NCBI GenBank assembly: GCA_964600025.1
Contig: CAZRHJ010000004.1
Coordinates: forward strand, 14,799-78,798
Source of the DNA: JADFUS01 sp964600025
GTDB taxonomy: Bacteria > Bacteroidota > Bacteroidia > Bacteroidales > Rikenellaceae
DNA length: 64,000 nt
Direction: 5' to 3'
Shown here piece after piece: positions 44,740 through 52,990 of this stretch. Below the pieces are notes generated by a model. That model was not told the DNA's origin. It searched no databases and saw only the letters and a list, made by a program, of their open reading frames with translations. Positions within the stretch are counted from its first letter, which is position 1; each line of letters begins with the position of its first letter. Both the position numbers and the translations under genes were made by a program.

Positions 44740-45328
44740 TTGTTGCTCTCTCCATAGAACCTACTTTAACGCCAGGGAAACGACCTACTGTTTTGTCGAA
44801 GTCGTACATATTAATCAACTCTTGTTGATTATCAAGGTCGCCAAGATATGTTTTATATTCAGCAGAAGCACAGAATACAGGAACTTTTACACCTTGTGCA
44901 CCTGTTTCGATAATAGAAGCAGCCATTTTGAATTCTTGATTATCTGAGTATGGAATATATCTCAAATCGTCAAAGTTTAGTTTCTTTTTACCAAATACAG
45001 TATCTTTAACTGCGATACGAACTTTGATAGTTTTTACACGACCTTCTTTAACTGCAACTGAGTCGTCAGCAGAACCCATTCTAATTTCGAAGTCCATTGA
45101 GTCGTTTTTAACGAATTGGATTAGAGAGTCAAAAGAGTTAGCAAAATGTCCGTTTTGTCTTTTGTAAGCTCTTTGTGCAGAACGAATGTCTTTAATTCTT
45201 TCAATTACTGCTTTTTTACGATTTTGAGAAGTTTTTTCAAATTCGATTGGGGCATTGATTACGTCAAACAACCAGTATCCAGTTGTACAACAAGCAATCA
45301 ACAAGATTAAAAGGATTACTTTTTTCAT
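44714..45328 (-). CDS. pilin-like single-helix membrane protein
   Basis: 204 residues. N-terminal helix (about 3-22), then RIKDIRSAQRAYKRQNGHFANSFDSLIQFV, which has the pattern of type II secretion/type IV pilin-like proteins just after their helix. The rest is a soluble domain with no known motif; it contains two cysteines near the helix and one near 155. Bacteroidales carry homologues in front of DUF3822. There is no prepilin peptidase motif in the strict sense (no Gly-Phe before the helix), so pilin function is not claimed. Confidence 0.7.
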   Translation of the reverse strand: MKKVILLILLIACCTTGYWLFDVINAPIEFEKTSQNRKKAVIERIKDIRSAQRAYKRQNGHFANSFDSLIQFVKNDSMDFEIRMGSADDSVAVKEGRVKTIKVRIAVKDTVFGKKKLNFDDLRYIPYSDNQEFKMAASIIETGAQGVKVPVFCASAEYKTYLGDLDNQQELINMYDFDKTVGRFPGVKVGSMERATNEAGNWED

Positions 45329-45428
45329 GATTTATTGTTATTTTAAGTTTTTGTTTACAAAATTTTAATATAATGCTATTTTTGTTTATCTTTATGCTCT
45401 AATTCAACATCAATAAGAACAAAACGCA

Positions 45429-46880
45429 ATGCTATCTGAACATATCGAAAGTCAAATTTACAACATTTTTTTTTACGCACCAACAATTCAGCAAAAAAAA
45501 TTAATTAAATCTTTATCTCAGTTTGTTGCAAACGAGGATAATTCAAGGATTTTTGTGGTAAATGGCTATGCAGGAACTGGTAAAACTACTATTATTGCAG
45601 CACTTACAAAAGTGCTTAATAGTATGAAAATCAATAATTTGCTACTTGCTCCAACAGGAAGAGCAGCAAAAGTTATGTCGCAATATTCTGAAAGCATTGC
45701 AAATACAATCCATAAAAAAATTTATAGACAAAAATCAGCATCTGAAAATGAGTTTGTATTGTCTTTCAATAAATCTCACGAAACTATATTTATAATAGAC
45801 GAGGCATCTATGATTTCTAACACAAGTTATGAAAATGTAGTTTTTGGTTCGGGGAGATTATTAGATGATTTGTTTGACTACATAGATAGTGGCAGAAACT
45901 GCAAAGTTATAATGATTGGGGATTCTGCCCAACTTCCTCCTATTGGCACGCTATTATCACCTGCTCTCGATACGTCTTACTTAGAAAACTATGGCACGAC
46001 GAGTAGTTTTGAGCTAAATGAAGTTGTGCGTCAGCAATTAGATTCGGGAATTTTATACAATGCAACTATAATTCGTGAATTAATAGAAACTAACAATCCT
46101 CAGATTCCTGTTTTTGATATGAGTTTCAAAGATATAAAAAGAATTACTGGGGCAGATGTGCTTGAAATAATTGAAGATTCTTATGCGAAATATGGAACTA
46201 CAAACACAAGTGTGATAGTTAGGTCTAATCGCAATGCAAATCGTTTTAATCAAGGCATTAGAGCAAGGGTTTTGTATCAAGAAGAAATGTTGGATTCGGG
46301 AGATTATATAATGATAGTCAAGAATAATTATTTCTATAAGTTTGGAGAAGAAGATCAAACTACTGTCGAAAAACAAGAGGAAATGGAGGAATTTTTGGCA
46401 AATGGTGATGTTGCACAAATTCGCAGAGTTCGTCGCTATCAAGAAATGTATGGTTTTCGTTTTGCAGACGTTACTCTCAAACTCACATATATGGACGATT
46501 ACGAGATGGATTGTAAAATAATCTTAGATACCCTCGAAAGCGAGTCCCCAGCATTGACTGCCGAACAGCAACAAAAACTTTTTGAAGAAGTCGAAAAAGA
46601 CTATATGCACATAAGTCTCAAAAAAGAACGTTATAAGGCTATGCGAAATGATGAGTTTTTGAACGCATTGCAAGTGAAATTTGCATACGCACTAACTTGC
46701 CACAAATCCCAAGGTGGGCAATGGGATTGCGTCGTAATAGATAGAGTTTTGTGGGGCGAAATGCCAATGACTATGGATTTGCTAAGATGGCTCTACACTG
46801 CATTTACACGTGCAACCCAAAAACTTTATCTACTAAACTTTGATGATAGGTTTTTTACTGAAAAATTAGAGGATTTGTAG
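45429..46880 (+). CDS. RecD-like ATP-dependent DNA helicase
   Basis: 483 residues. Superfamily 1B helicase. Walker A GYAGTGKTT at about 45-53; motif Ia APTGRAAKVM; Walker B FIIDEASMIS; GDSAQLPPIG (motif III); C-terminal UvrD_C_2 region KFAYALTCHKSQGGQWDCVVID and LYTAFTRATQKLYLL. It is shorter than RecD2 and lacks its N-terminal HhH region, as in the AAA_30 type common in Bacteroidetes. Convergent with rsmI; only two bases separate the stop codons. Confidence 0.93.
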   Translation: MLSEHIESQIYNIFFYAPTIQQKKLIKSLSQFVANEDNSRIFVVNGYAGTGKTTIIAALTKVLNSMKINNLLLAPTGRAAKVMSQYSESIANTIHKKIYRQKSASENEFVLSFNKSHETIFIIDEASMISNTSYENVVFGSGRLLDDLFDYIDSGRNCKVIMIGDSAQLPPIGTLLSPALDTSYLENYGTTSSFELNEVVRQQLDSGILYNATIIRELIETNNPQIPVFDMSFKDIKRITGADVLEIIEDSYAKYGTTNTSVIVRSNRNANRFNQGIRARVLYQEEMLDSGDYIMIVKNNYFYKFGEEDQTTVEKQEEMEEFLANGDVAQIRRVRRYQEMYGFRFADVTLKLTYMDDYEMDCKIILDTLESESPALTAEQQQKLFEEVEKDYMHISLKKERYKAMRNDEFLNALQVKFAYALTCHKSQGGQWDCVVIDRVLWGEMPMTMDLLRWLYTAFTRATQKLYLLNFDDRFFTEKLEDL

Positions 46881-46882
46881 AA

Positions 46883-47584
46883 TTATTCTTCGTTTTCTTC
46901 CTTATTTTTCTTTGGTGAATTACCCTCAACCACCATTACAAACTCTCCTTTTGGTTCAAACTCTGTGAAATGCTCAATAAGTTCAGAGGCAGTTCCTCGT
47001 ACTGTTTCCTCGAATTTTTTGGAAATTTCACGTGAAATAGATATTTGTGGATTATGAGTGAAAATCTCATTAATCATAGTAAGCGTTTTGATAATTCTAT
47101 GTGGAGATTCATAAAAAATCATTGTACGTGGCTCGGTCGAAAGCTCAGTAAGCATTTTTGTTTTGCCTTTCTTTTGTGGCAAAAATCCCTCGAAACAAAA
47201 TTTATCTGTTGGCAATCCGCTATTGACAAGAGCTGGAACAAAAGCCGTTGCCCCGGGTAGGGTTTCCACGTCTATTCCCTGTGCAACACATTCCCTAACA
47301 AGCATAAATCCAGGGTCGGAAATTGCGGGAGTTCCTGCATCAGAGATAAGAGCAGTAAGTTGTCCTGCTGCAATATTCTCTGCAACTCGTTTAACCGCAG
47401 CGTGTTCGTTAAATTTATGGAAGGCTTTTAGAGGTTTTTTAATCTCATAGTGTTTCAAAAGCACAGAAGATGTACGAGTATCTTCTGCCAAAATCAAATC
47501 AACTTCATTCAGTACTTTTATAGCTCTGAACGTCATATCTTCAAGATTTCCAACGGGAGTTGGGACTATATATAATTTAGACAT
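46883..47584 (-). CDS. rsmI: 16S rRNA (cytidine1402-2'-O)-methyltransferase
   Basis: 233 residues. Tetrapyrrole-methylase fold: VPTPVGNLEDMTFRAI at the N-terminus, LAEDTRTSSVLLKHY, SDAGTPAISDPGFMLVREC and LPGATAFVPALVNSGLP. RsmI methylates C1402 in the ribosomal decoding site. The C-terminus is basic-acidic and slightly shorter than in E. coli. Confidence 0.95.
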   Translation of the reverse strand: MSKLYIVPTPVGNLEDMTFRAIKVLNEVDLILAEDTRTSSVLLKHYEIKKPLKAFHKFNEHAAVKRVAENIAAGQLTALISDAGTPAISDPGFMLVRECVAQGIDVETLPGATAFVPALVNSGLPTDKFCFEGFLPQKKGKTKMLTELSTEPRTMIFYESPHRIIKTLTMINEIFTHNPQISISREISKKFEETVRGTASELIEHFTEFEPKGEFVMVVEGNSPKKNKEENEE

Positions 47585-47649
47585 ATTTTATTTTTTCGTA
47601 AAGGTACATATTTTTATTGTTATCCAAATCTTTTCTAATACAAATCCTT

Positions 47650-47755
47650 ACATCTTAGGCAATTTTGTAAATATCTGTAATGTAGACAAGATAGGCGAGT
47701 TTTGGGTTTTAGTGAACAGAACTAAACGAATATATATTTAGCAGACAGCACTATA
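47650..47755 (-). repeat. dispersed repeat, copy I (partial)
   Basis: Reverse orientation: CATCTTAGGCAATTTTGTA, GTAGACAAGATAGGCGAGTTTTG and the end ATTTAGCAGACAGCACTATA are recognisable. The centre is lost. It lies upstream of the riboswitch promoter. Confidence 0.65.
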
Positions 47756-47789
47756 ACAAGAATGTTAATATCTTGATGATAACTTTAAT

Positions 47790-47797
47790 TATTTTTG
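47790..47797 (+). promoter_or_regulatory. probable promoter of the cobalamin-riboswitch transcript
   Basis: TATTTTTG (TAnnTTTG) about 25 nt before the first riboswitch bases, with TTGATG about 17 nt further upstream. Confidence 0.5.
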
Positions 47798-47821
47798 TGG
47801 GACAATAAGAATAAATATACC

Positions 47822-48025
47822 TACATTTGCTCAACGAATGGTTCTAAAAAAAGATTAATAGGGAATACCGTGAAAAACTGTAACAGCTCCCGCTGCTGTG
47901 AGTTCCTTAATAGATTTTAACAGTCTTATCCACTGATTTACAATAAATTGGGAAGGAGTTAGAATTGGAACAAGTCAGAAGACCTGCCATTTGATATTTG
48001 TTTTGTGCTTTCGGGAAGGCGGCTC
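47822..48025 (+). promoter_or_regulatory. cobalamin riboswitch
   Basis: Conserved core elements occur in order: GGGAATACCGTGAAAAACTG, then CAGCTCCCGCTGCTGTGA (L5 arm), CCACTG, GGGAAGG, and the B12 box AAGTCAGAAGACCTGCC at 47972-47988. Just downstream, GCTTTCGGGAAGGC (48007-48020) forms a hairpin whose loop TCGGGA is complementary to the CTCCCG of L5, the L5-L13 kissing loop of this class. The gene behind it is nrdD, about 340 nt further, with repeat copy J in between. AdoCbl-bound riboswitches normally switch genes off. Confidence 0.93.
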
Positions 48026-48035
48026 AAAAACTTTA

Positions 48036-48070
48036 AAACTAATTTTCTTTGCAAAAAGAAAATTATCTTT
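48036..48070 (+). promoter_or_regulatory. hairpin after the riboswitch, possible expression platform
   Basis: TAATTTTCTTT and AAAGAAAATTA pair around a short loop; TCTTTTG follows. It could act as a weak terminator. CCTCCC lies a few bases further and is complementary to a Shine-Dalgarno sequence. Confidence 0.45.
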
Positions 48071-48095
48071 TGTCCTCCCATAATTTATTAAGGTT

Positions 48096-48352
48096 TATTG
48101 CTGTCCGTTAAAAATTTTAAAAATTATTGTAATGGATAAGCGATAACATATTACAGTGTTTTAATTTATGAGGGGCTTGGAAAACTGATTTTTAAAATTT
48201 TTATCTTTCCGAAATCATACAAGCTCCCAATAAACTCGGATCTCTTAGGCTATTTTGCTGATGGTCATAACGTAGCGTACTGGCGTACGTGAGTTATGAG
48301 CATCGGTGAAATAGACAAGATAGGCGAGTTTCGTTTTTAGCAGACAACAATA
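48096..48352 (-). repeat. dispersed palindromic repeat, copy J (full, with insert)
   Basis: Reverse orientation. TATTGCTGTCCGTTAAAAA at the left; about 98 bp of extra sequence (about 48120-48217); then TACAAGCTCCCAATAAACTC, ATCTCTTAGGCTATTTTG, CTGATG/CATCGG stem (one wobble), central CGTAC hairpin, GAAATAGACAAGATAGGCGA and TTTTTAGCAGACAACAATA. Sits between riboswitch and nrdD, ending 14 bases before the nrdD start. Confidence 0.9.
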
Positions 48353-48366
48353 ATTAAAGTTATACT

Positions 48367-50466
48367 ATGAGTATTTCAGGAACAAGCATCATCAAGCGTG
48401 ATGGAAAGAGAGTTATTTTCTCTATTGACAAAATCAAATCGGCACTGCGAAAGGCATTTTTGTCGGTGGATAGTTTCGCCACAGAGGACGATATTACCAC
48501 TATACTTAGCCGAGTAAGAATTTCTGACGGAATGACAGTGGAGGAAATTCAAAATCAAGTAGAATTTGCACTTATGACAGAAAGATATTTTTCTGTTGCA
48601 AAATCTTATATGCTTTACAGACAAAAGCAAAGCGAGGACAGAGAGGTAAGAGATAAATTATCTTTTTTGATAAACTACTGTGAGGCTGAAAACCCTGCCA
48701 CTGGTAGCAAATTTGATGCAAATGCAAATGTCGAAAACAAAAACATTGCGACACTTATAGGTGAACTTCCAAAACAAAACTTTATTCGTCTAAATCGTCG
48801 TATGCTTACAGACAGACTAAAAGAAATGTATGGCAAAGATTTTTCGGACAAATATGTGAGAATGTTAAATAGCCATTTCATCTACAAAAACGACGAAACA
48901 AGTTTGGCAAACTATTGTGCAAGTATAACTATGTATCCGTGGTTGCTTGGAGGAACAATGAGCATAGGGGGCAACTCAAAAGCACCTACTAACCTAAAAT
49001 CATTCTGTGGAGGCTTTGTAAATATGGTGTTTATGGTGTCGAGTATGCTTAGTGGAGCGTGTGCTACACCAGAGTTTTTGATGTATATGAACTATTTTAT
49101 TGGCAAAGAATATGGTAAAGATTATTTCAAAGAGGCTGACAAAGTAGTTGATTTATCACTAAAACAACGCACACTTGACAAAGTTATTTGTGATTTCTTT
49201 GAACAAATTGTGTATTCTATAAACCAACCCACTGGGGCAAGAAACTTTCAAGCAGTATTTTGGAACATTGCATACTATGACAAACCGTATTTTGAAAGTC
49301 TTTTTGGAGAGTTTGTATTTCCAGACGGCTCACGTCCAGATTGGGAAGGGTTGAGCTGGTTGCAAAAACGTTTTATGAAATGGTTTAACAAAGAAAGAAC
49401 CAAACTTGTTTTGACTTTTCCAGTCGAAACAATGGCACTTTTGACAAAAGACGGAGATACAGTAGACAAAGAATATGGGGATTTTACTGCTGAGATGTAC
49501 AGTCAAGGACACTCATTCTTTACGTATTTGAGCGACAATGCAGACTCGCTTTCGAGTTGTTGCCGACTTCGAAACGAGATACAAGACAATGGATTTAGCT
49601 ATACTCTTGGTGCAGGTGGGGTTTCGACTGGGTCTAAAAGTGTTTTGACAATCAATCTTAATCGCTGTATTCAATATGCAGAAAAAACTGGAACTCCGTA
49701 TTTGCAGTACTTAGAAGAAGTTGTGGATATGGTACACAAAGTACAATTAGGCTACAATGAAAACCTAAAAATGCTCTACAAAAAAGGAATGTTACCACTA
49801 TTTGATGCTGGATACATAAACATTTCTCGACAATATTTGACTATTGGCGTAAACGGTTTGGTTGAGGCTGCTGAGTATTTTGGAATAGAAATTAATGACA
49901 ATCCTCAATATGAAAAGTTTGTAGAAAGCATTTTGGGACTAATCGAAAAATATAACAAAAATTACAGAGATAAAGAAGCAATGTTTAATTGCGAGATGAT
50001 TCCTGCCGAAAACGTGGGAGTAAAACACGCAAAATGGGACAAAGAAGATGGATATATCGTAAAGAGGGATTGTTACAATAGCTATTTCTATATTGTCGAG
50101 GATAATACACTTAATATTGTGGATAAATTCCGTTTGCACGGCAGAAAATATATTGAACACCTAACAGGAGGTTCTGCACTTCATTTGAATTTGGAGGAGC
50201 ATCTTTCACAAACTCAATACAGACAATTACTTAGAGTAGCTGCAAAAGAAGGTTGTAATTATTTTACTTTCAATATTCCAAACACTGTTTGTAACAACTG
50301 TGGTCATATCGACAAAAGATATTTGAAAGAATGTCCAAAATGTTCTTCAAAAAACATAGACTATCTAACAAGAATTATTGGATATATGAAGAGAGTTAGC
50401 AATTTTTCTGCTCCAAGACAAAAAGAAGCAGAAAGAAGATACTATGCTTCGCAAAATAGCAAATAA
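48367..50466 (+). CDS. nrdD: anaerobic (class III) ribonucleoside-triphosphate reductase
   Basis: 699 residues. N-terminal ATP-cone (about 4-95: IIKRDGKRVIFSIDKIKSALRKA, in part) for allosteric control, then the glycyl-radical barrel. The C-terminal zinc site has CNNCG and CPKC (near 638-660), and the glycyl-radical loop reads RIIGYMKRVSNF near 675. It makes deoxynucleotides from NTPs without oxygen and without B12, using a radical put in place by NrdG. nrdG starts two bases after its stop. A cobalamin riboswitch lies upstream. Confidence 0.97.
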   Translation: MSISGTSIIKRDGKRVIFSIDKIKSALRKAFLSVDSFATEDDITTILSRVRISDGMTVEEIQNQVEFALMTERYFSVAKSYMLYRQKQSEDREVRDKLSFLINYCEAENPATGSKFDANANVENKNIATLIGELPKQNFIRLNRRMLTDRLKEMYGKDFSDKYVRMLNSHFIYKNDETSLANYCASITMYPWLLGGTMSIGGNSKAPTNLKSFCGGFVNMVFMVSSMLSGACATPEFLMYMNYFIGKEYGKDYFKEADKVVDLSLKQRTLDKVICDFFEQIVYSINQPTGARNFQAVFWNIAYYDKPYFESLFGEFVFPDGSRPDWEGLSWLQKRFMKWFNKERTKLVLTFPVETMALLTKDGDTVDKEYGDFTAEMYSQGHSFFTYLSDNADSLSSCCRLRNEIQDNGFSYTLGAGGVSTGSKSVLTINLNRCIQYAEKTGTPYLQYLEEVVDMVHKVQLGYNENLKMLYKKGMLPLFDAGYINISRQYLTIGVNGLVEAAEYFGIEINDNPQYEKFVESILGLIEKYNKNYRDKEAMFNCEMIPAENVGVKHAKWDKEDGYIVKRDCYNSYFYIVEDNTLNIVDKFRLHGRKYIEHLTGGSALHLNLEEHLSQTQYRQLLRVAAKEGCNYFTFNIPNTVCNNCGHIDKRYLKECPKCSSKNIDYLTRIIGYMKRVSNFSAPRQKEAERRYYASQNSK

Positions 50467-50467
50467 T

Positions 50468-50932
50468 ATGTTAAAATATTGCGACTACGACATTGTTTTT
50501 CAAGAGATTCCAGATGAAATTACTTTGGCAATTAATCTATCACGTTGCCCAAATGGCTGTGTAGGCTGCCATTCTCCACAACTTATGGGAGATATTGGAG
50601 AGAGATTAAACGAAGAGGTAATAAATTCACTTATCGAAAAATACGGAAGTAGTATAACTTGTATATGTTTTATGGGCGGAGATAATTCGCCCAAAGACAT
50701 TAACAGCCTTGCTTCCTATATTCATTCTACACTACCTGAGTGTAAAACAGGCTGGTACTCAGGCAAAACAAATATTTCTGAGGATATAAACCTCAAAAAT
50801 TTTGAGTACATAAAAATTGGGGCTTACAAAAAAGAATACGGGGCGTTGAAATGCAAAACAACAAACCAAAAACTCTACAAGATTGACAAAAATGGCAATA
50901 AAGAAGATATTACATTTAGGTTTTGGCTATAA
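50468..50932 (+). CDS. nrdG: anaerobic ribonucleotide reductase activating protein
   Basis: 154 residues from the ATG two bases after the nrdD stop; an in-frame ATG at 50444 inside nrdD is possible but adds eight residues. Small radical SAM enzyme: cluster motif CPNGCVGCHSP (CxxxCxxC), glycine-rich MGGDNSP. It installs the glycyl radical in NrdD. The stop codon lies in the loop of the operon terminator. Confidence 0.95.
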   Translation: MLKYCDYDIVFQEIPDEITLAINLSRCPNGCVGCHSPQLMGDIGERLNEEVINSLIEKYGSSITCICFMGGDNSPKDINSLASYIHSTLPECKTGWYSGKTNISEDINLKNFEYIKIGAYKKEYGALKCKTTNQKLYKIDKNGNKEDITFRFWL

Positions 50933-50950
50933 CGCCAAAACCTTTTTTAT
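50919..50950 (+). terminator. intrinsic terminator of nrdDG, overlapping the stop codon
   Basis: GGTTTTGGC (50919-50927), loop TATAAC, GCCAAAACC (50934-50942), then TTTTTTATT. The left arm codes for the last residues of NrdG and the loop holds its stop codon TAA. Confidence 0.88.
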
Positions 50951-51013
50951 TACAATAAAAACACATAAAGTCAAAAAATAATAAAAAAGTGTTTTTTTTA
51001 CACAAAAAAGTAT

Positions 51014-51021
51014 TATCTTTG
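51014..51021 (+). promoter_or_regulatory. -7 element of the NYN-thyA-folA operon
   Basis: TATCTTTG, about 118 nt before the NYN start. The leader between is AT-rich without a clear fold. Confidence 0.5.
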
Positions 51022-51139
51022 AGAAATTGCGGATTGATTTGGAAAAACCTATTAATTGTGAGGCAAAAAGATAGATATAAGGTGAATAATAATCAATAAG
51101 CAATTTAATATCGTATAAAAGTTATAAAAAATATATATT

Positions 51140-52186
51140 ATGAGAAAAATTACTGATAATGTCCGTATAGGACTATTTATCGACGGAAACTATTTGTTGC
51201 ATACATCGAACTATTACAACTACATTCACCGTCAAAAATGCAGACTAAGCATTGGGAAAGTGAGCCAGTTTGTTAAAAACATTATTGCAGAAGATTCTGG
51301 CAAAGACGTAAAAAATTGTATGATTACAGACTCCCACTATTTCAGAGGAAGACTTAATGCAACTGACGCCGCAGCTCGTGGCAATCAATTATACAACGAC
51401 AGAGTTTTTGACGACATTTTGATGTCAGAGGGAATACACTCACACTATTTGCCTCTTCGTAATTTGTATGGCAAAAAAGAAGAACGAGGTATTGATGTTT
51501 GGTTGTCGTTAGAGGCTTATGAAATTGCTTTAACAAAAGGCTTAGACTATGTTGTTTTGATTATATCCGACACAGACTATGTGCCTTTGGTTAGAAAACT
51601 AACTTCGCTTGGTATCAAAACTGTTTTGTTAAGTTGGGAATTTGAGTACATAAACGACGAAGGACAAAAACTTGTTACAAAAACTTCACAGGAGTTATTG
51701 AACATTGTAACTATGCCTTTGGATATGCACACTATGATAGAAGATGGATTGTGTGATAACGACAGTTCGATAGAAGATTTGTTTATCCCTACAATACTCA
51801 AAAACAATGAAACAAGCATTGAAGAGGAGATTTTTAACACACCAGAGCTAACAACAAATGAAAATAATGAGGGAAGTCTATCCCAAACAGTAGAAGTTAG
51901 CGAGATTCTTTCACTGAAACAAGGCTATGGTTTTATTCGTTTTCCAAACAATAACTTATTTTTCCACTATCACGATGTAGTTGGAGATTTTTCGCTATTA
52001 GAGCCAAACGACACAGTAGAATTTGTGATTGGTAAAAATGCCGATGGAAATGATGTTGCAAAACAAGTCAAAAAAATATATCCTGAGGGCGACGAACCAA
52101 TAGTAACAGAACAAACAGAAGATATAGATTTAGATACAAACACGACTTTCACAGCAGGTTTTTTTGATTGGAGTAGTAATAAATAA
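51140..52186 (+). CDS. NYN-domain nuclease with C-terminal cold-shock-like domain
   Basis: 348 residues. Residues 5-185 are a NYN (LabA/DUF88, PIN-like) domain: the acidic metal-binding residues are visible in GLFIDGNYLLH and in LIISDTDYVPLVRKL, the usual signature. A linker rich in Glu/Asn follows (about 200-250). Residues about 252-312 look like a cold-shock/OB domain: SLKQGYGFIRF (RNP1-like) and NLFFHYHDV (RNP2-like). The tail is acidic. NYN proteins are RNA nucleases; the cold-shock part would bind single-stranded RNA or DNA. It heads an operon with thyA (6-nt gap) and folA. Substrate unknown. Confidence 0.85.
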   Translation: MRKITDNVRIGLFIDGNYLLHTSNYYNYIHRQKCRLSIGKVSQFVKNIIAEDSGKDVKNCMITDSHYFRGRLNATDAAARGNQLYNDRVFDDILMSEGIHSHYLPLRNLYGKKEERGIDVWLSLEAYEIALTKGLDYVVLIISDTDYVPLVRKLTSLGIKTVLLSWEFEYINDEGQKLVTKTSQELLNIVTMPLDMHTMIEDGLCDNDSSIEDLFIPTILKNNETSIEEEIFNTPELTTNENNEGSLSQTVEVSEILSLKQGYGFIRFPNNNLFFHYHDVVGDFSLLEPNDTVEFVIGKNADGNDVAKQVKKIYPEGDEPIVTEQTEDIDLDTNTTFTAGFFDWSSNK

Positions 52187-52192
52187 TTTTTT

Positions 52193-52987
52193 ATGCAGCA
52201 ATATCATAAATTACTTAGAGAAATATTAGAAAAAGGTTCGGTCAAAACTGATAGAACTGGAACTGGCACAAAAAGTATTTTTGGCTACCAAATGCGTTTT
52301 GATTTGTCTGAGGGTTTTCCTGTTACAACAACAAAAAAACTTCATCTAAAATCTATTATTCACGAACTATTATGGTTTTTGAACGGAGATACAAATATCA
52401 AATATCTTAATGATAATGGAGTTAGTATTTGGGACGAATGGGCAGATAAAAATGGAGAGTTAGGCCCTATCTATGGTTCGCAATGGCGTTCGTGGAAAGG
52501 AGCTGACGGCAAGATAATAGACCAAATATCACAAGTGATAGACACAATTAAAAACAGCCCAGACTCTCGCCGTATGATTGTTTCTGCGTGGAATGTAGCA
52601 GAAATAGATAATATGGCATTGCCTCCTTGCCACGCACTGTTCCAATTCTATGTGGCGGACGGCAAACTTTCTTGTCAGCTTTATCAACGAAGTGCTGATG
52701 TGTTTTTGGGAGTTCCTTTCAATATTGCATCTTACGCACTTTTGACAATGATGATAGCCAAAATATGCGGTCTGAAAGTTGGGGAATTTGTGCATACTTT
52801 GGGAGATGCACATATTTATCTAAACCACTTAGAACAAGTAAACACACAACTTGAGCGTAGTCCCAAAGCATTGCCTACAATGAATATTTTGGGCGAACAA
52901 AAAACAATTTTTGATTTTAAATACGAGGACTTTAAACTTGAAGCTTATGTCGCAGATGCTTCAATCAAAGCCCCAATCGCAGTATAA
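52193..52987 (+). CDS. thyA: thymidylate synthase
   Basis: 264 residues, the E. coli size. Methylates dUMP to dTMP with methylene-tetrahydrofolate. RTGTGTKSIFGYQMRFDL at 22-39; catalytic cysteine in LPPCHALFQFYV; RSADVFLGVPFNIASYALL; LGDAHIYLNHLEQ; C-terminal IKAPIAV. The classic ThyA form, which produces dihydrofolate, so it needs the DHFR encoded three bases downstream. Confidence 0.98.
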   Translation: MQQYHKLLREILEKGSVKTDRTGTGTKSIFGYQMRFDLSEGFPVTTTKKLHLKSIIHELLWFLNGDTNIKYLNDNGVSIWDEWADKNGELGPIYGSQWRSWKGADGKIIDQISQVIDTIKNSPDSRRMIVSAWNVAEIDNMALPPCHALFQFYVADGKLSCQLYQRSADVFLGVPFNIASYALLTMMIAKICGLKVGEFVHTLGDAHIYLNHLEQVNTQLERSPKALPTMNILGEQKTIFDFKYEDFKLEAYVADASIKAPIAV

Positions 52988-52990
52988 ATT

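Noticed and set aside
44714..45328. True type IV pilin
   Set aside because: No prepilin peptidase site and no pilus assembly genes nearby; only the region after the helix is pilin-like.
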